A stretch of DNA of 64,000 nt from Apostichopus japonicus (Eukaryota; Echinodermata; Holothuroidea; Aspidochirotida; Stichopodidae). The notes beneath the pieces are model-generated. The model searched no databases, was not told the DNA's origin, and saw nothing but the letters and a program-made list of their open reading frames with translations. The position numbers and the translations under genes are program-made. Positions 26,015 through 47,540 of this stretch are shown here, piece by piece (the stretch's first letter is position 1; each line of letters begins with the position of its first letter). The stretch is taken from NCBI RefSeq assembly GCF_037975245.1, contig NC_092579.1:13748678-13812677 (forward strand), read 5' to 3'.

Positions 26015-26804
26015 TATACGTATTTATTCATTCCCATATTGTGGCGCATAGTTGCCGGTACGCATACTCGCCCCAAACGGATTATACTATAGTAACCGAG
26101 GCATTATGGAATCTATAGTATAAACACAGGGCCGGATTAAGCAAACGCGGGGCCTGTAGCATTCAGCTATGGAAGGCGCGGTCCATATTCATTTTCATCT
26201 TTGTGTAGCGGCTATATGACTTATGTCTTTTATACCTTCGTATTTATGCATCGCATATGTATCACATTAATACCACACTCCCATGTATTACTGTGTTAAA
26301 GTAATAACCTCAAATTGAAGGTGGTAATTGGCTTAAATCGCTACAGGCGTTCATAAAAGTTGAAGCCAGTATTATGGTACTACAGTACAAGAGCAAGTGT
26401 ATAGTCACTGACTCGTAATTGAAACGCTTGCAAGCATTTAGCGTGGGGCGCTTGAAATTGCTAGGCCCGTAGCATATGCCACTTTTGCTATATATACTAG
26501 GTAAATTCGCACTGTATACACTCTTGTTCCGTATTCAGTAGCCTACTCGTGCTCGCACTTAAAACCTCGTACTCGTAATAGAGATTATGTTGTTTTACTC
26601 GTACGCCAAGTCTGTTGTCTGGCGACAATAGCCTCAATCTTAAATGTACAAAAGCTTGAACCGAAATCTCATAGAAAGTAAGCTAGGCTTGGTAAATCCT
26701 CTATATGATAGTGTGGTAGGTGGGAATTATCAAGCGCGCCACATTGTATTGTCCCAATGTTCTATCACGTACCTTCAAGCAAACAGCTAATTCATTAACT
26801 GTCT

Positions 26805-27085
26805 AAAATGTCGAATTTAGCAAAGACCTGTTAATATGTAGAACGAACGTATTGTCGAATACTACATGCCAAAGAAAGGCATGTCGAATTCAGTCAACGA
26901 GGTGTCGAAATTAAAAAAAAACTCTCCCAACCTGTCGAATTGCGCAAACGACATGTCGGATATAGCATACAGCATGTCGGATATAGCATACAGCATGTCG
27001 AATAATGCCATACATATGTCGAAAAATGCTACAACCATGTCGATTTTCAGAAAACGACATGTCGAGTTTTACAGATACCTGTGGT
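26805..27085 (+). repeat. Degenerate TGTCG(A/G)-led short tandem array, period near 21-24 bp
   Basis: The motif TGTCGAA/TGTCGGA recurs about a dozen times at 21-27 bp spacing. Two adjacent 21-bp units (ATGTCGGATATAGCATACAGC) are identical. In one plus frame this gives a seven-residue repeat, MSDIAYS, MSDIAYS, MSNNAIH, MSKNATT, inside a 77-aa open frame (26866-27099). No homologue or splice support is recognised; a decaying minisatellite is the simplest reading. Confidence 0.6.
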
Positions 27086-28483
27086 CGAAGTTACCATAAT
27101 CTGTCGGAAATTACTCACCGGTGGAACGCCCCTTTCTCCCTCCCGACAATCTATGGGGTGTTCTACCGTTGCAACAGGTACGAGAAATGGGACAAATATC
27201 TAATGTATTCTTACTGGAATACGCTTTGGTTAGTTTTTGATTGGCAGATTGAATATATATGGGGTTAACTGTAAGTGTTCGTAAACCGCACTCGTCACCC
27301 TGAAAACAGGCAGGTAAATGTGTGAATTGCTGACCTCTAAAGGGCGGTATGAATTTCACTTATGTTGGATAGTCATCGGCTGCGTTTCAAGTACACCTGT
27401 ATCGATACGACGTGTGTCACATGCGGTCTTTTCTTTCGGCAGAGGAGGGGGGTGGGGGTGGAACTGGGTGGACGGAGCGATGTAGACATCGTGAAAGGAA
27501 AATTGACGGGAATATCCTATTGAGGCTTGTAGAGTCAATGCATATGATAAGAGGCAGTAGTTTGTCCTCTAACTCCACCCCCTTTTCCCCCTAACCCCCT
27601 CTGTCTATTTCTCCATCCCTTTCCCATTTTCGTTCTTATCGATAGGAATGTGTAATGCACAGTATACGTGCAAACTAGAATGAGTTATGAAATCGACCAA
27701 ATCTTCTTGTGCAGTTGAAGCCAGAATTGACAGTAACTACTGAGTCGAACGATTACAGCTATGCGTTTTACAACTAAACCAAGACCTTCAACCATGTTCG
27801 TATAAGGGACATTGCTCACGAAATTTGGGGGCAAAGTGGGGTACTAGAAATGTAACTCAGCTCATTTTCAGGGGCGCCCGACATCAGCCCTTTTCTGTTA
27901 ATGGAAACCGAGGAACTTTGTTTTCATTTTTGAAATTAAAACTTGCCCTTTTATTATTTTTCAAAACTCAGGCCCTTTGTTGAGAATCGTCTAAATACTG
28001 GAATTTGAGGTATATTATTCAGAGGATTAATTTCTCATCTTTCGCTACCACACTGGATTATTAAACCAATCACAAATAAGTAGTTATAATCAAGTTCTTT
28101 AATTTTCTTTTCAAAACCTATACCGCCATTTCTGTAAATTCAGTTCTGAATAATCACCACCCCGCCCCCTCGGCCCTTTGTCACCAGGCCTATAAGGTAA
28201 AATGTGAAGGTATATTTAGCTGTCACCTTCGTGAAGGAGGCATGACGTCACTACATCTCACATTCCCAACTTTCGAGCGAGTAAAATCATGTTACGGTGG
28301 TGTCACATTGTGAAGGCCTACAGAAAAAAGTAGCCTACACATCTCCAAGACGACAAATGGAATTGCGGTTATTAATTCGAATATACATAGGCATTAATTC
28401 AGATACATGCCGGCATAGAAATTGGGGGAATGACGTCATCTGACATATACCACTCATCGAACTGGTGGCGCTTTGCTCGTGCG

Positions 28484-28921
28484 TATGGCAAGCCGTTTTA
28501 CTTTTTATTCGATATTTGATGATATCATCAAATATTTGGTGATATCAGCAAATAATTTATGATATCAACAATTATTTGGTGATATCAGCAAATAATTGTT
28601 GATATCATCAAATGATTTGCTGATATCACCAATTCATTTGCTGATATCACCAAATAATTGCTGATATCTGCAAATATTTGTTGATATCAGCAATTATTTG
28701 ATGATATCAACAAATGAATTGGTGATATCAACAAATGAATTGCTGATATCAGCAAATGAATTGCTGATATCAACAATTATTTGGTGATATCAGCAAATAA
28801 TTGTTGATATCAGCAATTATATCATCAAATGATTTGATGATATCAACAATTATTTGCTGATATCACCAAATATTTGATGATATCATCAAATATCGAATAA
28901 AAAGTAAAACGGCTTGCCATA
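28484..28921. mobile_element. 438-bp inverted-repeat element filled with TGATATCA palindromes
   Basis: The ends are long inverted repeats: TATGGCAAGCCGTTTTACTT at the left and AAGTAAAACGGCTTGCCATA at the right, with the inversion continuing through TTTTTATTCGATATTTGATG. Both flanks carry CGTGCG (28478-28483, 28922-28927), a likely target-site duplication. The interior is about 20 copies of GATATC, each inside a short palindrome such as TTTGATGATATCATCAAA or TTGCTGATATCACCAA, spaced about 19-20 bp. The whole element is self-complementary. No coding capacity. Confidence 0.88.
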
Positions 28922-28933
28922 CGTGCGACAAGC

Positions 28934-28962
28934 AGAGCCGTATATAGAGATATACGGCTCTG
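28934..28962. repeat. Short hairpin AGAGCCGTATA
   Basis: AGAGCCGTATA and TATACGGCTCT are separated by six bases, immediately after the palindromic element. Confidence 0.75.
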
Positions 28963-29048
28963 GCGACAAGAAAGTACCGGCGCGTAACGCAAACACTATA
29001 CATCTTTGACATAACTAAAGTGATAAAAGTTCACATAAATCACTCGAA

Positions 29049-29118
29049 ATGGTGATATCATGTGCCGCATTTGGGTGCCAAAATTGTCAATAATGTGTCA
29101 GTGGACTGCAGTTTCACA
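29049..29118 (+). pseudogene. Broken THAP zinc-finger first exon
   Basis: From the ATG at 29049 the frame reads MVISCAAFGCQNCQ, stop, CVSGLQFHR and then a GTAATT donor. This matches the N-terminus of THAP domains: first CxxxxC zinc ligands in SCAAFGC, then the G..FHR segment before the conserved FP. An in-frame TAA interrupts it (29091-29093) and no continuation (FP, second C2H pair, AVPTIF) was found. THAP domains occur in P-element-like transposases and in cellular THAP proteins; a transposase relic is favoured. Confidence 0.6.
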
Positions 29119-32100
29119 GGTAATTCTTAGGAAGCGATAGTAGAAGCAATTACATCGGATTCTATGTAATTAATTAGGATCAAAATGTCAGGCCCACTTA
29201 CTTTTACACAGGAATCTCATTACTTTACTAGTGTCGTCTGCTCAGCTGCTGTATTGTTATTCACTGGACCTTAGATATAGTTAGCCTAGGCCAGGTATGT
29301 TCTGGACAGTAACTATTAGGCGATTTTCCTAAATATGCTCTTCTAGGATTTTAAGGCCTTATGATGTTCACTAACGCTATTCGGACAAATCTATAGGCAA
29401 ACGACACACTCAAGCAACTACTCGTGCTAACATCTCATCCTTTGAAGACTGTGACTGAATGTTGACATTCACTCTCACTTCATAAGGTGGGATATGTTAT
29501 CCTGCATAAACTACTATACCCACTTTGCGACATTAACATTAAACTGAGAACTGCATACACACACTAATATGGAAGGTATTACTCAAAAGTATAGGTGTTT
29601 GGGAAGGAGGGGGCGGGAGTGGGGTTGCTTTTTTTACGGAATTTTCCAGGGACAACTATGACACTATCCGAGTGGAGCACTAAAATAATACAGGCAAGAA
29701 AATGTTTACTATGTGCCTCTCAGATACCGGAAATGAAACTTTCCAGACATTAAAAGTTGCATAAAACACTCCACTTGCTCGAGTCGTTACAGGCGCAATT
29801 TTTTTTTCTTCAAAGTTGGTTCTTAAGTCAGGAGTATAGTTCTAACCACTCTGGTCGCTATACCATGTCTCCGTCGTAAAAAAAAAATACACCTACTCAT
29901 TCGAAAAAACGGGTAAAATCAAATTCAATTCCAAAGTCGAATGCACAACGTATACGTATATGAAGACGCACAAATAATCTGGCTTTTCGCCGTACAACGC
30001 AAAGCGCCCTCATTTTTTTCAAGGCGTCACTGCTTATTAGACACACGGTGATACACTGTGTTGGTATTTGGGCATGAGTGACCATAACTGATTTGCTAGC
30101 ATATTTGGGGGCAATAAACTGCTGACCTTTATAGTGATTGGTCTATAATGTAGTAAAGTGGAATTTCTAGAGTATGTTCTTGTTTTGATCCACCATGTCG
30201 CTTTAACTTAAACAGATCTCACCCAAGGTTATCCAGGGTAGGCATGACTTGTTCCCTGTCAGTTGTTCACTCTGTGTCTATTCTACAAAACTTAATTATT
30301 ATCCCCCCCGTAGGACCTCTTGCGAGGTCGAACAGGGGTAAATTCCTTTATTGTTGTTGTTGTCACTCTGATATTAGTGGGCATCATACAATTTAGTGCC
30401 TGTATATTTTCTCTTAATTGGTTGAGGATCTTAGTATTTCTATAAATTTAACTTTCATCTATATCTACATGATTGTTTCCTACCTTATATTAAATGTTTT
30501 CCCCGTAAATATTCTTGTTACTGGTTAAAATTGATAGTTACGCCTTGTGTTACGTCTAGATGCTCACATGCGGAGCTTGTGAGGTAATTGCTTTTTGTTC
30601 TTGCGCTTGTCACTCATCGATCACTGAAGCGAGACGTCCGATTTCCGTCCAGTATATTGTTAGCCAAGAAGTGACTGTTTATCAAGTGATTTTTCTTGTA
30701 GGAATAAGTGGGTGAGTTTAATAAGTATTTTTGTACATGCGTGCAAGTATAGATGAAGACTTAATGTCTATTTGAGACCAAAATGATCTTTATTTTGTTG
30801 AAGCTAAGTTCCGTTACGAAGTATTTTAAGTAGCGTGTATCGTAACCTGTTATATACTAGTTTTGCGGATGTATTAGTTACGATCATTCCTTCACCTCGA
30901 TTGTCAACTTTGGATCTTGTGATTTGAAGATGATAATTTTTAATATGAATAACTATGTTAAAGCTCATCTCTAGTTGTGACTAGCGGTGATTATCGATGT
31001 TGATTATTTCATATTTTTAGAAGTAACGATTATGAAATGAATTGTACTTTTCGAGCTAAGGTACCAGAGTGAGTGTACATATATGTGAGAGATGGACACG
31101 CTCGAGGATTTTACGGAAAGAGGGAGACATTCTGATATGCACTATGAATGTTGATAATATGACATACCATGAGAAAATAAGGTTATTTGGTGATGAAGTA
31201 TGATATTATTCCAATGTGAAAATGGATTTCGTTATTTAGTGTTTTCTATTGTCGTATGTTGGTTGGTTATCACATCGTTTCAACTCCTAATACTTTATCG
31301 ATTATTGTCATTGTTGCCCTGAATGAAATTGTGTTATTATTAAAGTGAACTATAATCAGACTTGAACCCATTTGTACTGGGATAACTTTCCAACAACCAA
31401 TTGTCAGCTGATGATTATTTGATGTCAAAGTAAATTTAGTTGCCAGGGTAACGAAGAGTCTTAGTAAAGAGTGAATTAAGCAATGAAGGTAGCTGAATTT
31501 ATAAAATGTTTACAAAAGAACTAATATGTTATTAGGAAGGGGGCTCAGATTTATAAGGTATGGGTATGATGGGATTTACATTCCATTGTGGATGCATATC
31601 TTCGGTCTTTTGATTGCATTCTTGTTACATATTGTACAAACAGTAGTGTTATTAGATAAAAAATGGTCAAGATTGTTGTGTTGAGACAGTGTCACCTGAG
31701 TTCTATTGATATTTGGAGAATTAACCTGATAGTATCGCTGGAATGTGTGATTATGACAGCATTGAGTGTTCGTAACATGAGTTGATTTCATTCTTTGGTA
31801 TTTCCAGACATAATACTGTAGCAGGGTTCATATCAACATTTCAATGGTTGAATTATGGGAATGGGGTGTCTTGATTATTTTATGTCGTAGTGACCAATGT
31901 TATATGATTTTTGGTTGGCACATCTCTATTACCTGTTATATTTATTTTTTAGGTAACTGTCCTTGAAGGTGTAAAACTATCTTTGTGAGGGTATATTTCT
32001 ACTGGGTATCTGGATGGTGAGTCATGGTGTTTGGTAGTGATGATTATCTTATTTTTCAGCACAGTTCTGCTAAATTACTGCAAGGATATGTATTGGTATC

Positions 32101-33833
32101 ATCTGAACACAAATTCATTGTTTTTTTTTCTGGAAACTTAATATTTGAGTAACAGTTTTGTTTACAACTTTATATTTGGACAATACCCTCTACAGAATTT
32201 ATGCTTCATATTTTATGGCGTGCACTTACAGAGAGAATTTAGTAAGCAATTTCAGTAGAAGAGGTGACTATGGTAAAGATGATCAAGTACCTAAAACTGG
32301 CAACATGGGCTGTGACTTGCTTTAAGTTAAGTTTTCTCTAATCAACTATCTCGATTATTAAAGTGATGTTCCAGGTTGGAGATTTTCTTGCTTGATAACA
32401 TTTGTTTAACTTGCATAAGTTTTATACAGAAATCCAATGTTGATTGTTTACGATGAAGCATGGAGCATAATTACATTTTTATCCTTTATTTATCCAAGTC
32501 ATTTGAAACATGCTGTTGTGTGAATGCAAACTTTATTTTATCGTTTATTTACTTTGGTTTGTAACTTGTGAATTCCATGTTTCAGGAGCTGTTTATCCAG
32601 TATTGACAATATAGACCGTCAGACCGTATACTTCCTGGTTGTGTGATTCTTTCCCGAGGCTTACTACCTCAAATTTGCGTTTTTCTTCAATAATGGTACT
32701 TAATGACCTTGATGAATATTGATTTCCAATCAGAAGTGAATCTGATCACGGTAAGGTTATAACAAAATAGAGCAGGCAGGGACAGAGTGATGGTGAGGGC
32801 GTGCTGCACAATGATGGAAAAGAGAAAGTTGAAGTGACCTGGTGTATAAAGAGTTCGTGGAATAAATACAGATTCTACCTTGTCATAATGACCAAGGTCA
32901 GAAATACTTGTCAATTATCATCTTTTTCAACTGGACTATTAACCAAAAACCCACTATACAAATCGTGTCCAGTTATTGGGACTGTGGGCGTTCTTATATA
33001 TCACCGATTTCAAATAAATTGTTTGTTTGACTTGTTTGTCATATGACGTTTAATTAATTGCTTAGTGATTTTTGTTTTTTACTTCCCATCTTCTTAGAAT
33101 AACTTGAATCAAGCTCTATTGGTGGTCATTTGAAAATGCTTTCTTTTGAGATGCGGCGCATGATAATTTCCACTTAGTAGTGTGAATAGTTCAGAAGGCA
33201 TGCAGCGGTAAACAATGAAAATCTTCCCATCTAGCCTTTTCTTTCAAGCTCTGTGGTTGCTATGGAATTGATCTTTTTATTAAAAAGATTGATCCTTTAT
33301 TGTAAATACACAAACAAGCAGCCAGGGCCCAATTGGTACCTATTACAAGTGGTTTCATTTCATGGATGGACGATTCCATTGACTGTATAGGGATGGTATG
33401 ACATGCATAACGTCCTTCTCTCTCTCTTTGCATGAATAATTATTATACAAATAATCCACAATTCTCTGAATTTGTTTACTCTGACGTCTTGTTTGGCAAG
33501 GTAGCGAATTTGTTAGGTCAATTATGAAAAGAGAAAAAAAAAAAGAGATTTTTTTTTTACGTTTACAATATTTGTGTCCCCTATACACAAAGTGAACTGT
33601 CCCATGGTGAATTTTGTCCCAACACGAAATGTATGCGGTGTATGTTTGTACATTGGTTAATTTATTACGACTGTAGTAGGAAGGGTAAGTACATTCATAC
33701 GTGTGCATGTATGACAGAAAAAGTTATCAGCTAAAGAGATTAACACCTTTGTTTTCTCATTTAGTCGATAATAGGAATAAAAACAATCAATCAATACAAA
33801 AATATAAAAAAAATTGTAAACAATAATTTAGAA

Positions 33834-43898
<10,065 letters not shown>

Positions 43899-44017
43899 AG
43901 CAGTACTTTCTCACGCACAGTATTAGGCTAGTTAAACTACGTCCTGCCTAAAGTGATTAACTCAAAAGTCAATTTATTTTTAGTATGCATAAATTTGCAT
44001 TAAATTATTAAATTTGC

Positions 44018-44023
44018 AATAAA
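44018..44023 (+). terminator. Candidate polyadenylation signal of the OATP gene
   Basis: AATAAA lies 120 bp after the stop codon at 43898, a usual distance. No cleavage site evidence beyond the hexamer. Confidence 0.4.
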
Positions 44024-44403
44024 TCGTTATATGCCTTATATGCGTGTCATAGATGCACATTGACAATTTGTATTGCTTTATTATTCACTTTATTGTTCTT
44101 GACCTTTGACTTGGGATGGTTCCAAGTTACGCTCCATGGGTTTGTGAAACCTATGCAATACCAATATACACTCTCCTTCTGATGTATCCACTTTGTAAGT
44201 AGAACATTGAATTTCAAGTGCCGAAAACCAACGATTCTTTCTTTCCAGTAAGTTAATTGTGCATCTATGATATGACTCTTTTACTATACCAAACGTAATA
44301 TAATGTTTTCAATGGCCATAGGCTATATCTTGCAACATGAAATTTAAAGAAGAGGGCCAACTTTGTTGTTCATGTCAGTATCGTCGAAAAGACGTGGCGT
44401 AAT

Positions 44404-44420
44404 TAAATATATATAAAATA

Positions 44421-44482
<62 letters not shown>
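44404..44482. repeat. (AT)n microsatellite
   Basis: TA dinucleotide run downstream of the OATP gene. Confidence 0.9.
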
Positions 44483-44483
<1 letters not shown>

Positions 44484-44673
44484 CTCATTTGAATTACAAT
44501 TCATCTTTTTTAGTGAAAAGTTAGAACAATGCAACTGAAACTTAAATCGCGGTCTTTAAGATTTTGCGAATTCTCAAGTTCACATTAGAATTATATATTG
44601 GTTTTACCAAACCATGAAGAAAATTGGCAAAGATTGCTGCTGTGTCTCGCGTGACAATACATGTATACCTACC

Positions 44674-45102
44674 CATAGGCGTAGGAGGCGGGGTGGGCTG
44701 GCAGCCCCCCACTCAACCAAATATTTTTGTGAAAATTCGGGCAATATTCTGAGAATTTATTGGGGTAGCTACTGAAAGAAAAATAAACTGCAAATGATGT
44801 AGCTAAAGGAAATCAAGTTTTCACCAGCACATATATATTCGGTAATTCACCAGTGTGTTTTTCAATGGTTAAACTTTTATTATTATCATTATTTTTGTAA
44901 CGACTTCCCCCCAAAATTGTAACCAATATGGAAAGGTAATAACACGGCAAATTATTGTATGTAATATGGCATGCGATGTAATAACCAATGCATGCCTATA
45001 TGATATGTTGAAAGCGCGCGGATCGCGCGAAAAAAGTTTGGTTATATTTTTCGGGCAAGTCGTTACAGCCCCATAAATCAAAGTGGGCTCCTACACCTAT
45101 GG
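44674..45102. mobile_element. Small inverted-repeat element (CATAGGCGTAGGAG ends)
   Basis: CATAGGCGTAGGAG at the left mirrors CTCCTACACCTATGG at the right. Both flanks carry ACCTACC (44667-44673, 45103-45109). It has no coding capacity; hAT-like by duplication length (7-8 bp). Confidence 0.75.
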
Positions 45103-46317
45103 ACCTACCGTGGGTTTAAAAATATAGTCTGGTGGCTAAAGTTGATGGCTTAACAAAAAAACAAAAAAATCTTCTGAATCTAACTGTGAAAGCCACATCC
45201 TCATAGCATTTAGCATTGCGAAGATACTGAATTTTTAAAATGTAATATTTTCTAACTGCATCAGATCACTTCAGCTGATAATGCCTCTGTTTTTCTTTAT
45301 AATTTGTCGATTATTTGTCCACAAACAAAACGAAATATTTCTACAAAAAAGATACGTTTGGATGAAATTCTTAGTACAGAGAACTTGAACAGGTATACTA
45401 GCAATGAATCAGGTTTCAAGGATAATTCAACAAGAATATTATAATAGCCTAAGTAAATTTTTTGAAGAGCATTTGACCAGATGACGTCACAGACGCTTTA
45501 CTGTGATCCACATTCCTGGAGTCAAGTCAAATTAGGTCACATTAAATTAACCATATCTCGAGTTAGGGGCATGCTATTGAGACGGGGTTTTGAACTATGG
45601 AAGTGTGGAATATTTGTCTCTTTAATATAAGTTTCATATTGTTTGTCGCCAGAATAATAAATATTGAATTCAATTCAATTTGAATTTATTGTCCACATGT
45701 CGTAAACGAAAAAAGAAATGAAAAGAAAAGAAAAGCAATAGTACAAGTAGCAATAGAGTGCGATACACATACAGTAATACAAACATATACAGGGGCGGAT
45801 CCAGGGGGGGGGCCCGGGCCCCCCTTTTTGAAAATCCTGATTTTTTTTTTACCGCGTTCGAGGGAAAGGGCCCCATGCGTGATCAGTGGCGTAGCTACGG
45901 GGGGCCTGGGTGGCCGAGGCCCCCATGAAATAGGCTGGCCCCCCCACTGGGAATGGGGTAAAAATAAATGTTGTAAAAAAATAAAAATAAGTGCGATTCA
46001 CTTATATTTTTTGTTCAATAATTTGGGAAATGGAGTTACACAATTATTTCGTCTGCATCTGGCAGAATAAGAAAATACAATATCTGTAGTAATCATGAGA
46101 ATGGTCACACAGCATGGCATGGCAATGGTCGATGCGACGATTGCGACCATATACCACGAACCTTGTTGTGCTGCGCGATATCGATATCTGCTGAAAATAT
46201 GTTCAGTGCTTCCACCTAGCGCAACAATCTATCAAAAGATTGGCTCCGTTTGTACTGAGCCGAGGTATCAGGTTTTCATATATTGCCTCGAGTCAAATGA
46301 ATATATGCAGGCGCGGA

Positions 46318-46705
46318 TCCAGCGGGGGGGGGGGGTCCAGGGGGTCCGGACCCCCCTGCTCTTGGCCAAAAAAAAAGAGAGAAAAAAAAAGAGAGAGAAA
46401 AAAAGAGAGAGAAAAAATAATTAAATTAAACGCCAATTTTAAACATGTAGGACGTCAGAAAAACGGTTATCCTCACAAGTCATCCAGGTGTGTCTTTTCC
46501 GTCAAATGAACTATAGTGTGCACGCGTGCTACACGTGCCAAAAATGCCTAACGATCTCAATTTTCAGACCGAAAAGTTTCAAAATTGAGGTGGTGTTCGA
46601 ATTTTTTTCGGCGGTGAGGTTACAGAGCGGTAGGCTGCTAGGATGCGCTAACGAATTTTTCATGAGCAAACCCTTCACCCTTCCAGAATCCTGGATACGG
46701 CCCTG
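46318..46705. mobile_element. Third nested short element (CAGGCGCGGATCCAG ends)
   Basis: CAGGCGCGGATCCAGC at the left and CTGGATACGGCCCTG at the right are imperfect inverted repeats, with a poly-G/poly-C and GAGAGAAAAA tract inside. No clear target-site duplication. Confidence 0.5.
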
Positions 46706-47319
46706 CATCAAACAGTGGTGACGGAACGGGAGGGGATTGGGGGCTAATGGCATTATGATTTTTGTGTCATCTCAACTCATCTGATATGTAATACCATATT
46801 TCTTATTTCTTTATAGATTGTTTTTTTCTCATCAATTGAGAAATTGCAGACATGAGATCCATATTTTCAGGCTAGGTACATGCTGCTTAGAATACTCGGG
46901 AAGTGCCGTTTCCGGCCATCTGGGGGGTTTGTAAAACCAAAAATTTTCTTGTACGCTCCGCGCCAACCAATGATGGCGCTCCGCTTAGATAGTCTTACGT
47001 TCAGGCGCGGCTGGACCAGGCAGACCCCCCCCCCTGTCACAAATCCTGCATCCGCCCCTGATATGTCATTGAATAATCCACAAAACAACTTTTTTATGCC
47101 CACGAAACTGTCGAAACACTACTGGTAGAGATACAAAATAATTCTGAAATTCCGTCAAACATGCGGCTGTGCCTGTTCAATACTCACTACTGTATCGCCT
47201 TAAAAAATGATGAGTGGAAATAGTTTCTCCAGGACCGTATCGTATCGTGGGTATTGAGTGCGTCTGATATACGAACGTACGTACGTACGTCTATGATGAT
47301 ATGCACTGTACTGTACTGA

Positions 47320-47540
47320 TAAAAACAGGTGAATTTCACTCCATGGGAGTGATCACTGAGCACATTCCGGTATAAGAGTGAATTTCCACTCCATTGGAGT
47401 AAATCTTAACTCCTAATAGAGTTATATTCACTCATATTAGGAGTGAGGGTTAACTCCAATAGAGTTAAATTTCACTCTTAATTTGAAGTGCGCCGAGTGA
47501 TCACTCCAATGGAATGAAATCCACTCATTTGTTTTTAGAG
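47320..47540. repeat. Imperfect palindromic element built of ACTCC/GGAGT motifs
   Basis: The ends (AAAAACAGGTGAATTTCACT and its mirror near 47505-47537) are inverted. In between, GGAGTGATCACT and CTCCTAATAGAGTTA/ CATATTAGGAGT pairs make it almost wholly self-complementary. It lies inside the nested transposon cluster. Confidence 0.75.

Larger units (their letters stand above)
24935..28477. other. Intergenic or 5' region upstream of the receptor pseudokinase
   Basis: Expected to hold the missing 5' exon(s) and promoter of the receptor, but no signal-peptide exon could be recognised. Contents are the degenerate Ig exon, a hairpin, the TGTCG array and a CAGGGCCGGATTAAG sequence at about 26127 that resembles a transposon end. 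The rest is unassigned. Confidence 0.4.
28928..33833. other. Intergenic region upstream of the OATP gene
   Basis: Apart from the THAP relic and a short hairpin near 30306-30342 (GACCTCTTGCGAGGTC), no coding exon, domain or repeat family is recognised. The 3' half should contain the OATP promoter and perhaps 5' UTR exons; none could be defined. Short tracts of A/T and CTCTCTCT occur. Confidence 0.4.

Noticed and set aside
26127-26500. CAGGGCCGGATTAAG transposon-like end with a GGCCCGTAGCATATG sequence about 330 bp away
   Set aside because: The second end is not a convincing inverted repeat and no target-site duplication was found.
29825-29880. A-box-like segment TGGTATAGCGACCAGAGTGG on the minus strand
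   Set aside because: No B box follows at the right spacing; at most a SINE scrap.
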